A DNA stretch of 64,000 nt from an uncultured Anaerococcus sp. Lineage in GTDB: Bacteria; Bacillota; Clostridia; Tissierellales; Peptoniphilaceae. Position 1 is the first letter of the stretch. Each line of letters opens with the position of its first letter. Under the pieces are notes generated by a model. The model saw only the letters and a list, made by a program, of their open reading frames with translations, made no database searches and was not told the origin of the DNA. The position numbers and the translations under genes are program-made. Shown here one piece after another: positions 1 through 8,932 of this stretch. The stretch is from NCBI RefSeq assembly GCF_943908415.1, contig NZ_CALTSY010000006.1:16186-80185 (forward strand), in the 5' to 3' direction.

Positions 1-1391
1 ATCGGGGAGCTATCACTAGTTACATTTGATAAGTGTTCATATCTTAAAAGTCCAACTTCCTTTACAAGTTCTAATCTCTTTTCTAAAATTTCGAAAAACT
101 TATCTTCGTTACTTCCGGATAAGATACCAATTTGCGGAAGATTTATAGTAGAAACTCCCATATTAAATCTTCCATCAAATTTATAATCACCGTTCTCATC
201 CTTATATGGTGGTAGGAAAGCCCTACATCCCATAGGCGAAAATACATTTCCTTCGTAGTTCTCTCTCATTTTTTTTGCTGATATATAATCTGGATACATT
301 CTTTTTGCTGTACATTTTGCTGCAAGCTTTGTTAAGTCATAAAACTTACTATCTTCTCTTATATTATTTTCATCTAAAACATAGATTAGCTTAGGAAAAG
401 CTGGTGTTACATATACACCTGCTTCATTTTTGATGCCTTGTATCCTTTGTTTTAAAACTTCCTCAATGATTTTTACACTTTGGTATAAGTAAGGATCTTT
501 TTCATCTGTATGCATGAAAAGAGTTACAAAAGGTGCTTGTCCATTGCTTGTCATAAGGGTGTTTATTTGATATTGGATGGTCTGTATTCCTGATTCTAAA
601 TCTTTTTTAGTCATTGCTTTAGCCATATCTAAGGCTGCTTTTTCATCAGATAGGGTTTCTTTGCAAAGTTTTAAATTCTTGTCGTAAGATTTTTTAAGAT
701 ATGGACTTAGACAAGCAATATTTATAGATTGACCTCCGTATTGGTTGGATGCAATTTGTGCTATAATTTGAGTCATTACATTGCAGGCAACCTGAAAGGA
801 TTTTGGACTTTCTATTAATTTGCCATTAACTACCGTTCCATTATCTAACATATTTTTCATATCTACTAAACAGCAATTAAAAATTGGTTGGATCAAATAA
901 TCTAAGTCGTGTATATGTATAGCTCCTGATTCGTGAGCTTCGACTAAATGAGCAGGAACTAACTTTCTTTTGGCTATATCTTTTGCTACTTCACCTGCTA
1001 TTAGGTCTCTTTGTGTTGATGCTATAAGAGGATTTTTATTTGAATTTTCATCCATAACATCTATGTTTGTCTGGTTTAATAAGCCTAAAATATCATCATC
1101 TGATGTGTTCTGTTCTCTCTTATAAGCCTGTATAGATTTGTAGGATTCATAAGCTTTAGCAGTAGCTGGATTATTTTTACTAATTAGTTCATAATAAACT
1201 GCTTCTTCTATTTCATATATAGAAACTTCAGCCTTATCTTTAAATTTTTCCTTTATTATAAATGCAATTTCTTCTGGCTGATTTTTTATATAAATTCCAC
1301 TTGGAGAATTCATAGCCTTTAAGATAGCAGAACTTATCTTTTCTTCTCTAAAATCAGTCCTTTTACCATCTCTTTTTAAAACTGTGGTCAT
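1..1391 (-). CDS. nrdD: Anaerobic (class III) ribonucleoside-triphosphate reductase, 3' end outside window
   Basis: Glycyl-radical enzyme that reduces ribonucleoside triphosphates to deoxyribonucleotides without oxygen. About 463 N-terminal codons are visible; the C-terminal glycyl-radical region and the nrdG activase gene would lie beyond the left edge. The protein begins MTTVLKRDGKRTDF, typical of the N-terminal ATP-cone allosteric domain (about residues 1-95). The NrdD motif HESGAIHIHDLDY and the region around GGQSINIACLSPYLKKSY follow. The ATG at 1391 is preceded by GGAGGG at good spacing. Two NrdR-like boxes lie just upstream, as expected for an nrd promoter. Because the reading frame is open to the edge, nothing can be said about completeness. 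Confidence 0.95.
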   Translation of the reverse strand, partial: MTTVLKRDGKRTDFREEKISSAILKAMNSPSGIYIKNQPEEIAFIIKEKFKDKAEVSIYEIEEAVYYELISKNNPATAKAYESYKSIQAYKREQNTSDDDILGLLNQTNIDVMDENSNKNPLIASTQRDLIAGEVAKDIAKRKLVPAHLVEAHESGAIHIHDLDYLIQPIFNCCLVDMKNMLDNGTVVNGKLIESPKSFQVACNVMTQIIAQIASNQYGGQSINIACLSPYLKKSYDKNLKLCKETLSDEKAALDMAKAMTKKDLESGIQTIQYQINTLMTSNGQAPFVTLFMHTDEKDPYLYQSVKIIEEVLKQRIQGIKNEAGVYVTPAFPKLIYVLDENNIREDSKFYDLTKLAAKCTAKRMYPDYISAKKMRENYEGNVFSPMGCRAFLPPYKDENGDYKFDGRFNMGVSTINLPQIGILSGSNEDKFFEILEKRLELVKEVGLLRYEHLSNVTSDSSP

Positions 1392-1419
1392 TTTTATCCC
1401 TCCTATATTCTATAGAAAT

Positions 1420-1465
1420 ATACCATATATAGATTATTTAGCAAATCAAACACTATATATAGTAT
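1420..1465 (-). promoter_or_regulatory. Paired NrdR boxes upstream of nrdD
   Basis: Two 16-bp elements, ACACTATATATAGTAT (1450-1465) and ATACCATATATAGATT (1420-1435), match the NrdR box form ACAC-A/T-rich-GTGT. Their centres are 30 bp apart, about three helical turns, which is the usual arrangement for the ATP-cone repressor NrdR. They lie 29-75 bp upstream of the nrdD start, so binding would block its promoter. The element match is seen in the sequence; control by NrdR is inferred. Confidence 0.7.
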
Positions 1466-1494
1466 ACATTACTAGAAAGCTAGGAATAAAAGAA

Positions 1495-1520
1495 GGATGT
1501 TGCAACTTAGGCAACTATCC
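1495..1520 (-). terminator. Probable terminator after clpB
   Basis: GGATGTTGC and GCAAC(T)ATCC form a 9-bp stem with one bulged base and a 7-nt loop. It is followed on the minus strand by a T-rich stretch (TTCTTTTATT). It lies 20 bp after the clpB stop codon. The U-tract is imperfect, so termination may be partial. Confidence 0.45.
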
Positions 1521-1539
1521 CTGTTTTAAAGTCATTTAT

Positions 1540-4125
1540 TTATTTTTTACTAAATGATAATTCTTTATTAGAATCTACATCTAATACTGCTGTGTCTTTT
1601 GTACCTATTTTTCCTTCAATAATAAGTTTACCAAGTTTTGTCTCTACATTTTTTTGTAGGTATCTTTTTACAGGTCTAGCTCCGTACTCTACATCATATG
1701 AGTTAGCTAAGATATACTCTTTTGCAGCTGGAGTAATTTCAAGATTAATATTTAGGTCTTTAAGTCTCTTTCTGATATCTTCAACTTGTAGGTCAATGAT
1801 ATTATAAACTTGTTCACTTGTAAGTGGACTAAACATTACTATATCGTCTATTCTATTCAAAAATTCAGGTTTAAATGATGCTCTAAGGGACTCTTCTACT
1901 AATTTTCTATTTTCTTCGTTTATAGAACCATTATCTTCTAAACCATCTATTAAGTAATGAGATCCTATGTTTGATGTCATTATTATAATGGTATTTTTAA
2001 AGTCTACTGTTCTACCCATGCTATCGGTAAGTCTACCATCATCCAAAACTTGCAACAAAATATTAAATACATCTGGATGTGCTTTTTCTATTTCATCAAA
2101 TAAGATTACTGAATATGGCATGCGGCGAACTGCTTCTGTAAGTTGTCCACCTTCTTCATAACCTACATATCCTGGTGCTGCACCTATAAGTCTTGATACA
2201 GAGTATTTTTCCATATATTCGCTCATATCAATTCTTATCATATGGTTCTCATCATCAAACATAGCTTCAGATAAAGCCTTAGCAAGTTCTGTTTTACCAA
2301 CACCTGTAGGTCCTAAGAATATAAAGGAACCTATTGGTTTAGAAGCATCCTTAAGACCACTTCTAGCCCTTATTATCGCATCTGATACAGATTCTATAGC
2401 TTGATCTTGTCCTATTACTCTTTCGTGAAGTTTATCTGGCAAGTGAAGGATCTTACTTCTTTCACTTTCTACAAGTTTTGAAACTGGAATTCCTGTCCAA
2501 TTGCTAACAACATCTGCTACATCTTCATCTGTTACTTGTTCTTTTATAGTTTCTTCTTCGTTATTTTGAGAAAGTTCACTTGCACTTTTTAATTTTTCTT
2601 CTAAAGCTGGTAAAGTTCCATAACGCAATTCTGATAATTTTTCAAAGTCATAATTACGTTCTGCTTTTTCTATCTCTACATTTACTTTATCAATTTCTTC
2701 TTTAATATTCTTTACATCATCTATAGAAGATTTTTGTTCTTTCCACTTTAAGAAATCTTGATCATATTTTTCGGATAAGTCAGCTAATTCTTTTTCAAGA
2801 ATAGATAGTCTTTGCTTGGATGATTCATCTTCTTCCTTTTTAAGGGCTGTTATTTCTATTTGTAATTGAAGAAGTTTTCTCTTTTGCTCATCAAGATAGG
2901 TAGGCATAGTATCAATCTCTGTACGAACTGTTGCACAAGCCTCATCCATTAAGTCTATTGCCTTATCTGGTAAAAATCTATCTGTAATATATCTATCGGA
3001 TAATTCTGCTGCAGCTATTACTGCGCTATCTTGGATTCTGATACCATGAAAGATTTCATATTTATCTTTGATTCCCCTAAGAATACTAATAGTATCTTCA
3101 ACACTTGGTTCATTTACCATAACTTTTTGGAAACGTCTTTCAAGCGCACCATCTTTTTCTATATATTCTCTGTATTCATTTAAAGTAGTTGCACCGATAA
3201 CCTTAATTTCACCACGAGCAAGCATTGGCTTCATAATATTTGAAGCATCCATAGCTCCTTCAGATTTTCCAGCACCTACAAGAGTGTGAATTTCGTCAAT
3301 AAACATTATGATTTGACCATCTGAATTTTGAACCTCTTCTAATACTGACTTAAGTCTTTCTTCAAATTGACCACGATATTTTGCTCCTGCTACTAAAGCA
3401 CCCATATCTAGAGAAAATATTGTTCTACCTTGAAGTGGTTCAGGCACATCGTTGTTTACTATCCTCTGGGCAAGACCTTCTACTATAGCAGTTTTACCTA
3501 CACCAGGATTACCAATTAGTACTGGATTATTTTTCTTACGCCTAGATAAGATCCTAAGTGCATTTCTAATTTCATTATCTCTTCCTATAAAAGGATCGAT
3601 TTTACCTTCCCTAGCTTCTTGGGTAAGGTCTCTACCAAATTTTTCTAATGGGTTGTTTGTTTCTTCCGGATTATCTGTAGTCACTTTTTGACCTTTCCTG
3701 ACCTTTTCTATAGAACTTTTGAATTCCTTATATTTTAACCCATAAGTCTTATTAACATCACTTACTTGTGTTCTTTCATTAAGTAAGGCAGAGAATATGT
3801 GTTCTGTTGATACAAAGCTATCTCCCATAGACTTTGCTTCATCCTCACTTTTTAAAAGTATTCTAGTAAAAGTTTGGGTTGGGTAGATATTTGATCCGCC
3901 ACTAGCTTGTGGAAGTCTTTCCATCAAGTCTTTTATTTCATTTTTATATGCATTATAATCTATTCCCATAGTTTTTATAACTTGAGAAACTATGGAATTA
4001 GAGTCTTCTATAAGTGCATAATTTAAGTGAATTTCATTTACTTCTGGATTGCTATTTTTAATAGCAATATTATTTGCGTCATTGATTGCTTCTGCTGATT
4101 TTTGTGTAAATTTATTGTAGTCCAT
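1540..4125 (-). CDS. clpB: ATP-dependent disaggregase ClpB
   Basis: Hsp100 disaggregase of 861 residues that works with DnaK/DnaJ to extract proteins from aggregates in the cytoplasm. Domains in order: N-terminal Clp repeat domain (about 1-150), first AAA+ module with Walker A GNPGVGKT (205-212) and an [13 protein letters not shown]alker B region, a long coiled-coil middle domain (about 400-530) that distinguishes ClpB from ClpC and ClpA, and a second AAA+ module with GPTGVGKT near residue 604 and the GYVGYEEGG pore loop. The ATG at 4125 has GGAGGAAT upstream. It starts 3 bp after the dnaJ stop codon, so the two genes form an operon under the CtsR-like operator at 5084-5100. Confidence 0.97.
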   Translation of the reverse strand: MDYNKFTQKSAEAINDANNIAIKNSNPEVNEIHLNYALIEDSNSIVSQVIKTMGIDYNAYKNEIKDLMERLPQASGGSNIYPTQTFTRILLKSEDEAKSMGDSFVSTEHIFSALLNERTQVSDVNKTYGLKYKEFKSSIEKVRKGQKVTTDNPEETNNPLEKFGRDLTQEAREGKIDPFIGRDNEIRNALRILSRRKKNNPVLIGNPGVGKTAIVEGLAQRIVNNDVPEPLQGRTIFSLDMGALVAGAKYRGQFEERLKSVLEEVQNSDGQIIMFIDEIHTLVGAGKSEGAMDASNIMKPMLARGEIKVIGATTLNEYREYIEKDGALERRFQKVMVNEPSVEDTISILRGIKDKYEIFHGIRIQDSAVIAAAELSDRYITDRFLPDKAIDLMDEACATVRTEIDTMPTYLDEQKRKLLQLQIEITALKKEEDESSKQRLSILEKELADLSEKYDQDFLKWKEQKSSIDDVKNIKEEIDKVNVEIEKAERNYDFEKLSELRYGTLPALEEKLKSASELSQNNEEETIKEQVTDEDVADVVSNWTGIPVSKLVESERSKILHLPDKLHERVIGQDQAIESVSDAIIRARSGLKDASKPIGSFIFLGPTGVGKTELAKALSEAMFDDENHMIRIDMSEYMEKYSVSRLIGAAPGYVGYEEGGQLTEAVRRMPYSVILFDEIEKAHPDVFNILLQVLDDGRLTDSMGRTVDFKNTIIIMTSNIGSHYLIDGLEDNGSINEENRKLVEESLRASFKPEFLNRIDDIVMFSPLTSEQVYNIIDLQVEDIRKRLKDLNINLEITPAAKEYILANSYDVEYGARPVKRYLQKNVETKLGKLIIEGKIGTKDTAVLDVDSNKELSFSKK

Positions 4126-4128
4126 AAA

Positions 4129-5058
4129 TTATTCCTCCATCTCATCTAATTGTTTGTATAGTTCTATTGCTTCTTTGGATAAATCACTAGGATTATCTAT
4201 GATAATTTCGAGGAGTAAGTCTCCTTTATTCCCCTTTCTATCCTTGTATCCATATCCTTTAAGTCTAATTTTTTGACCAGAATTTACTTTTTCTGGAACA
4301 TTAACCATCAAACTTCCATTTAAAGTATTTACTTTTATTTTTGTTCCAAAATATGCTTTCCAAGGACTTATCTTTTCTACTTGGATAATATCAATACCTT
4401 CTAGTCTTCTATTTTCATCATCTTTTATTATAATTTTTGCTAAAATATAAGCATTAATTCCATATTTTGAACCATTAATTTTTATTTTATTGTTATTTTT
4501 GATACCTGCTGGTACTTTTACCTCAACATTAGTTGTAGTATCTCCATTTTGGATTCCTATACTTTTGCTTGTACCATTTAAGGCCTCATCTATAGTAATT
4601 TCTATCCTTGCATCCAAGGTTGTTTTTTTCTTTGCATTAAAGTTTTTTCCTGATGCACCTGTAAATTTACGAGAATTACCCCTAGTATAAGTAGACTTTC
4701 CAAAACCTCCAAATAAACTATCAAAAAAATCTGAGAATCCACTATCTGAACCACTTGTGTAGCTATAGCTTCCTCCACCAAAGTTTCCAAAGTCAAATCC
4801 AAAGTCACTAGGATCGAAGTTTTGACCTCCTGTAAAGTTTGCGTCTTTACCAAATCTATCGTATTTTTTACGTTTATTTGGGTCTGATAAAACTTCGTAG
4901 GCTTCACTTATTTCACTAAATTTATCTGCTGCATCTTTATCATCTGGATGAAGGTCTGGGTGATATTGTTTGGCAAGTTTTCTATATGCCTTTTTTATAT
5001 CGGCATCACTTGCTTTTTTATCAACTCCTAATACTTCATAATAATCTCTATACTTCAT
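4129..5058 (-). CDS. dnaJ: DnaJ-type co-chaperone without zinc finger (CbpA-like)
   Basis: J-domain protein of 309 residues. The J domain fills residues 1-70 with the HPD motif at 33-35, which stimulates DnaK ATPase activity. A Gly/Phe-rich linker follows (about 75-130), then the two beta-barrel substrate-binding domains and a C-terminal dimerisation region. The four CxxCxGxG zinc repeats of canonical DnaJ are absent, so it is a class B / CbpA-like J protein rather than the main DnaJ. It is placed directly before clpB and shares its promoter, which suggests a disaggregation team. The start has GGAGGTACT upstream. Confidence 0.9.
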   Translation of the reverse strand: MKYRDYYEVLGVDKKASDADIKKAYRKLAKQYHPDLHPDDKDAADKFSEISEAYEVLSDPNKRKKYDRFGKDANFTGGQNFDPSDFGFDFGNFGGGSYSYTSGSDSGFSDFFDSLFGGFGKSTYTRGNSRKFTGASGKNFNAKKKTTLDARIEITIDEALNGTSKSIGIQNGDTTTNVEVKVPAGIKNNNKIKINGSKYGINAYILAKIIIKDDENRRLEGIDIIQVEKISPWKAYFGTKIKVNTLNGSLMVNVPEKVNSGQKIRLKGYGYKDRKGNKGDLLLEIIIDNPSDLSKEAIELYKQLDEMEE

Positions 5059-5083
5059 AGTACCTCCATCGTTTTAGATTTTA

Positions 5084-5136
5084 TTTGACCATCTCTGACC
5101 TTAATTAAACTATACTATGTTTATATGTATGTTCAA
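5084..5136 (-). promoter_or_regulatory. CtsR operator and promoter of dnaJ-clpB
   Basis: Read on the minus strand, GGTCAGA-GAT-GGTCAAA (5084-5100) is a tandem heptad repeat with a 3-bp spacer and fits the CtsR consensus (A/G)GTCAAA-NAN-(A/G)GTCAAA with one mismatch. A promoter lies just upstream: -35 TTGAAC (5131-5136), 16-bp spacer, -10 TATAGT (5109-5114). The operator therefore sits at the transcription start region, where CtsR would repress until heat or protein stress. Confidence 0.75.
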
Positions 5137-5202
5137 GTTATTTTTTATAAATTATTAAGTTTAACTATAATTTATTAAATAAAAGCAATAAACGCTTTAA
5201 AA

Positions 5203-5219
5203 GCCTTCAAAAAGAAGGC
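5203..5219 (-). terminator. Terminator of apt
   Basis: A GCCTTC/GAAGGC stem with a 5-nt loop is followed on the minus strand by TTTTAAA. It lies 5 bp after the apt stop codon and isolates apt from dnaJ-clpB. Confidence 0.7.
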
Positions 5220-5224
5220 CCTAA

Positions 5225-5743
5225 TTAATGATCATATTTAACTATTGAAATAACCTTATAATTTCTGAGGACTTCTCTTGCATTTAATTCCTCAAGCTCT
5301 ATCAAAAACTCAAAAGCTGTAACCTCTGCTCCAAGGCTTTCTATCAAGCTTGCAGCAGCTTTAGCAGAACCACCTGTAGCTATAAGGTCATCTATAATTA
5401 TAACCTTATCCCCTGGTTTTAGGGCATCCTTATGCATTTCAAGCTCATTGTTTCCATATTCTAACTCATAAGAAATTTTTTCTATTTCACCTGGCAACTT
5501 ACCTGGTTTTCTAATTGGTATAAATCCCTTATCTAGCCTATCTGCCAATGGAGCTCCAAATATAAATCCTCTTGATTCTATACCTACTATATAATCAAAA
5601 TCTAAGTCTTTAATTTCTCTTTCAAGCTGATCTAAAGATTCTTTATAAGCTTCTTTATCTTTTAATAATGTAGTAATATCCTTAAAAGAAATTCCCTCAA
5701 TTGGATAATTTTCAATAACTCTAATTGTCGATTTAATGTCCAT
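5225..5743 (-). CDS. apt: Adenine phosphoribosyltransferase
   Basis: Type I phosphoribosyltransferase (172 residues) that converts adenine and PRPP to AMP in purine salvage. The PRPP-binding loop VIIIDDLIATGGSA is intact, and IVGIESRGFIFGAPLA is the family's adenine-site signature. Length matches the family (170-175). Two adjacent ATG codons are possible; the second (5743) is preferred because GGAGG then lies 6 nt upstream rather than 3. It is monocistronic here, with its own terminator. Confidence 0.95.
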   Translation of the reverse strand: MDIKSTIRVIENYPIEGISFKDITTLLKDKEAYKESLDQLEREIKDLDFDYIVGIESRGFIFGAPLADRLDKGFIPIRKPGKLPGEIEKISYELEYGNNELEMHKDALKPGDKVIIIDDLIATGGSAKAAASLIESLGAEVTAFEFLIELEELNAREVLRNYKVISIVKYDH

Positions 5744-5763
5744 CATAATCCTCCAAATATTTT

Positions 5764-5784
5764 ATACCCTAAAGCTTAGGGTAT
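5764..5784. promoter_or_regulatory. Inverted repeat between apt and the divergent decarboxylase gene
   Basis: ATACCCTAA and TTAGGGTAT form 9-bp perfect arms around a 3-bp centre. It sits in the divergent promoter region, 21 bp upstream of the apt start and just before plus-strand -10-like hexamers (TATAAT at 5792-5797, TATACT at 5804-5809). It may be an operator or a leader hairpin of apt. Confidence 0.4.
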
Positions 5785-5831
5785 TATCTGATATAATAAT
5801 ACTATACTCGTATTAAGGATGTGTGAATTAT

Positions 5832-7166
5832 ATGCTCAATGAAAAATTAGACAAGTACCTAGATGAAAATTATTATCCCTTCCATATGCCAGGATCTAAG
5901 AGAAGCTTGAATCTTAGAAATGATTTGCCTTATAGAAGAGATCTTACAGAAATTGATGATTTTGATAATCTTAATGATCCAAAAGAAATTTTTAAAGATT
6001 TAGAAGATAGATTAGCTGAAATTTATAAGGTTAATCAAGCAGTTATCTCTACAAATGGCTCTACTTGTGGAATTTTATCTAGTATACGTGCTTTGACCTA
6101 TAAGAATAAAAATATTTTAATACAAAGAACTTGCCACAAAGCTGTCTATAATTCAATTGAAATTTTTGATTTGGATGTAGATTATGTAGATGTTAAGCTA
6201 AATGATATTAATGCTGTGGTAGATATTTCTTATAAAGATTTAGAAAAAAAATTTGATGATAAGTCTTATGCTGCTTTTGTACTTACATCCCCCTCCTATG
6301 AAGGATATACTCTGGATTTGAATAGGATTTATAAGATTTGTAAAAAAAATAATGTCCCTTTACTTTTAGACCTAGCACACGGATCTCACTTTATTTTAGA
6401 TAAATCTTATAATAGGTCCTTTGATATTGCCATTACATCATTTCATAAAAACTTATCAGGCCTAACTCCAGCAGCTGCAATACTAATTAATAATGAAGAC
6501 TTTAATAAAAATATAAGACATAATATGGCTATATTTCAAAGCTCATCTCCATCATATGTCATAGTAGAGTCGATTGATGAGATTGTAGAAAATTTTGATA
6601 GTTTTGGATTTCTTTATGATGAATTAAATAAATATTTGGATGAGCTTTACTCCTTACAATTAGAAAATCTAAAGTTAGTTGATTCTAATTATAAGGATAG
6701 AACAAAAATTTTAATATCTACTAGGGACGCCAATATTAGTGGTAGAGAACTTCAAAATATGTTAAAAAAAGAAAAAATTGAAATAGAGATGGCATATCCT
6801 AACTATTGCTTACTCATATCTACAATTTTTGATAGAGAGATTGGTTTTAATAGACTAAAAAAAGCCTTAGTAAAAATCGATGCTAGATTAAGTAAAAAGT
6901 CTAATGATTTTAAATTTTCTTATAAAATTCCAAAACAGGCTATAAAAATAGGTCAAGCTTTGCTTAAAGAAAAACACAGTGTAAAAATAGAAGATAGCTT
7001 ATATAAAATTTCTGCTTCTTTTGTTTATGCTTATCCACCAGGGATACCTATACTTACACCAGGTGAGCTGATAGATGAAGAAATTATTGAAAATATTAAT
7101 TATCTTTTAAAAAATAATATCCATCTAAATATTGATAGACAAATAGATGTATTGATTGACAAATAA
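5832..7166 (+). CDS. Orn/Lys/Arg decarboxylase-family PLP enzyme (short form)
   Basis: Fold-type I PLP enzyme of about 444 residues. The N-terminus has YPFHMPGSKR, a variant of the family's HTPGHK motif, and SFHKNLSGLTPAA contains the lysine expected to bind PLP. DLAHGSHF provides the PLP-nitrogen aspartate. The C-terminal domain (about 340-440) with YPPGIPILTPGE is typical of the YaaO/SpeA-like Firmicutes branch. The amino-acid substrate cannot be told from sequence. The start is uncertain: a GTG at 5823 lies 2-3 nt from the AAGGA motif, whereas the ATG at 5832 is about 12 nt away; the ATG is preferred on codon type. The gene is divergent from apt. Confidence 0.85.
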   Translation: MLNEKLDKYLDENYYPFHMPGSKRSLNLRNDLPYRRDLTEIDDFDNLNDPKEIFKDLEDRLAEIYKVNQAVISTNGSTCGILSSIRALTYKNKNILIQRTCHKAVYNSIEIFDLDVDYVDVKLNDINAVVDISYKDLEKKFDDKSYAAFVLTSPSYEGYTLDLNRIYKICKKNNVPLLLDLAHGSHFILDKSYNRSFDIAITSFHKNLSGLTPAAAILINNEDFNKNIRHNMAIFQSSSPSYVIVESIDEIVENFDSFGFLYDELNKYLDELYSLQLENLKLVDSNYKDRTKILISTRDANISGRELQNMLKKEKIEIEMAYPNYCLLISTIFDREIGFNRLKKALVKIDARLSKKSNDFKFSYKIPKQAIKIGQALLKEKHSVKIEDSLYKISASFVYAYPPGIPILTPGELIDEEIIENINYLLKNNIHLNIDRQIDVLIDK

Positions 7167-7184
7167 ACTAATAACTGTTAATAT
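7156..7184 (+). promoter_or_regulatory. Promoter of the SCIFF locus
   Basis: TTGACA (7156-7161), a 17-bp spacer and TAATAT (7179-7184) preceded by TGT (extended -10). It overlaps the 3' end of the decarboxylase gene. A second TATAAT occurs at 7192-7197 without a clear -35. Confidence 0.5.
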
Positions 7185-7232
7185 AAAAATGTATAATAGA
7201 TATATACATATTTATATATGAGGAGAATACAT

Positions 7233-7382
7233 ATGAAAAGAATTGTAACACTTAATACAAGAAATCTCCACAAAAGTAAAAAAGATGGTGGATGTGGCGA
7301 ATGTCAAACATCTTGCCAATCTGCTTGCAAAACAAGTTGTGGGGTAGCTAATCAAGAATGTGTTAGCAAAAAGAATAAATAA
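7233..7382 (+). CDS. scfA: SCIFF (six-cysteine) ranthipeptide precursor
   Basis: A 49-residue peptide beginning MKRIVTLNTRN, with six cysteines at positions 21, 24, 28, 32, 36 and 43 in a Cys/Ser/Gly/Gln-rich core. This is the form of the SCIFF (six cysteines in forty-five residues) family, a ranthipeptide precursor widespread in Clostridia. Its partner maturase, which installs sulfur-to-carbon thioether links, follows 67 bp downstream. GAGGAGAA lies 7 nt upstream of the ATG. A hairpin terminator immediately after the stop would let the peptide be made in excess over the enzyme. The biological role of mature SCIFF is not established. Confidence 0.93.
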   Translation: MKRIVTLNTRNLHKSKKDGGCGECQTSCQSACKTSCGVANQECVSKKNK

Positions 7383-7407
7383 GGGTTTAGCCCTTATTTT
7401 TTTCTTT
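7379..7407 (+). terminator. Leaky terminator between SCIFF precursor and maturase
   Basis: ATAAGGG/CCCTTAT stem (7379-7385 and 7391-7397) with a 5-nt loop, followed by TTTTTTTC. The stem begins at the precursor's stop codon. Since no separate promoter is obvious before the maturase, partial read-through is the likely way the downstream gene is expressed. Confidence 0.75.
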
Positions 7408-7449
7408 TATAAATCCTAGTATTTTACTATAAATTTTTAAGGAGAAAAT

Positions 7450-8835
7450 ATGATACAGCAATATAAGGCCAAAGGCTTTAATATAGTTTTAGATACATAT
7501 AGTGGATCTGTCCATGTTGTTGATGATGTAACTTACGAAATAATTTCATTATATGAAGATCACTCTAAAGAATATATTAAAAATAAACTTACTACATATA
7601 ATCTTACAAACGATGAATTTGAAGAAGCTTATAATGAAGTTAGAGAATTAGAAGAAGAAGGCATGCTATTTACCCATGATAATTTTGCTGATTTGTCTTT
7701 AGATGTTGTTAATAGACCTACAAATGTAAAGGCTATATGCTTAAATGTAGCTCATACATGTAATCTATCTTGTGAATATTGCTTTGCCAAGGGTGGTAAA
7801 TACCATGGACCAGATGCAATAATGACAGCAGATACTGCAAAAAGTGCTATAGATTTTTTAATTGCGAATTCTGGAAGTCATTATAATCTTGATGTTGATT
7901 TCTTTGGAGGCGAACCTCTTATGAATTGGGATGTAGTCAAAGAAACAGTTGATTACGCAAGAAGTCTTGAAGAAAAATATAACAAGCACTTTAACTTCAC
8001 TCTTACAACAAATGGTATGCTTTTAGATGATGATAAGATAGCTTATCTAAATGATAATATGAAAAATGTTGTATTATCCCTAGATGGTAGACGTGAAACT
8101 CATGATGAATTTAGAAAGACTATAGGCGGTAAGGGATCATTTGACACTGTAGTACCAAAATTTCAAAACTTTGTAAATAAACGTGGAGATAAGGAATATT
8201 ATATGCGTGGTACTTATACAGCTAATAACCTAGACTTTACCAATGATGTAAAGACTTATCTAGACCTAGGCTTTAAGAGAACTTCCCTAGAACCAGTTGT
8301 AGGAAATTCCGAATCAGAATATGCTCTAAAAGATGAAGATTTAGAAACTCTTTATAAAGAATATGAAAAGCTTGCTGATATGATGATGGAAGCTATAGAT
8401 AATAATGATGAGTTTATATTCTATCACTACATGATTGACTTAGAAAATGGACCATGTGCACATAAGAGAATATCAGGTTGTGGATCAGGTACAGAATATA
8501 TGGCTATTACCCCAACAGGAGATCTATATCCATGCCATCAATTTGTAGGTAATGATGACTTTATACTTGGAGATTTACAAACTGGCATAGTAAGAGATGA
8601 CCTAGTAGATAATTTTAAAAAATGTAATTGTTATTCTAAAGAAGAATGTAAATCATGTTGGGCAAATATGTATTGCTCTGGCGGCTGTGCTGCAAATAAC
8701 TACAATGCAAATGGTGATATAAATAAAACCCACGAATATTCATGTAAACTATTTAGAAAAAGAATTGAAATGGCAATTGCTATTAAAATATATGAATACA
8801 TGAAAGAGTCAGAAGAAAAAGAAGCTCTAGTTTAA
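7450..8835 (+). CDS. scfB: Radical SAM SCIFF peptide maturase
   Basis: 461-residue radical SAM/SPASM enzyme. It has an N-terminal peptide-recognition (RRE-like) region (about 1-90), the radical SAM cluster motif CNLSCEYC (C104, C108, C111), FFGGEPLMNW in the core, and a C-terminal SPASM domain. The SPASM cysteines occur in GPCAHKRISGCGSG, YPCHQF, CNCYSKEECKSCW and MYCSGGCAANN and would hold two auxiliary [4Fe-4S] clusters. Known family members form Cys-to-alpha-carbon thioether bonds in the SCIFF precursor encoded just upstream. AAGGAG lies before the ATG. Length is typical (about 450-470). Confidence 0.95.
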   Translation: MIQQYKAKGFNIVLDTYSGSVHVVDDVTYEIISLYEDHSKEYIKNKLTTYNLTNDEFEEAYNEVRELEEEGMLFTHDNFADLSLDVVNRPTNVKAICLNVAHTCNLSCEYCFAKGGKYHGPDAIMTADTAKSAIDFLIANSGSHYNLDVDFFGGEPLMNWDVVKETVDYARSLEEKYNKHFNFTLTTNGMLLDDDKIAYLNDNMKNVVLSLDGRRETHDEFRKTIGGKGSFDTVVPKFQNFVNKRGDKEYYMRGTYTANNLDFTNDVKTYLDLGFKRTSLEPVVGNSESEYALKDEDLETLYKEYEKLADMMMEAIDNNDEFIFYHYMIDLENGPCAHKRISGCGSGTEYMAITPTGDLYPCHQFVGNDDFILGDLQTGIVRDDLVDNFKKCNCYSKEECKSCWANMYCSGGCAANNYNANGDINKTHEYSCKLFRKRIEMAIAIKIYEYMKESEEKEALV

Positions 8836-8856
8836 AACTATATAAAAAATTTGATT

Positions 8857-8899
8857 ATACCTGATAATATTTATGAGTAAGATAAGTATTATTGGGTAT
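8857..8899 (+). terminator. 18-bp GU-containing hairpin after the SCIFF maturase
   Basis: Arms 8857-8874 and 8882-8899 pair over all 18 positions in plus-strand RNA, three of them as G-U wobbles, around a 7-nt loop. On the minus strand those positions would be A-C mismatches, so the structure is specific to plus-strand RNA. It is followed by TTTATTATAT. It is most likely the scfB terminator, though the U-tract is weak and it could be a leader hairpin of the next gene. Confidence 0.55.
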
Positions 8900-8932
8900 T
8901 TTATTATATAAATTAAAATAATGGAGGAAATT

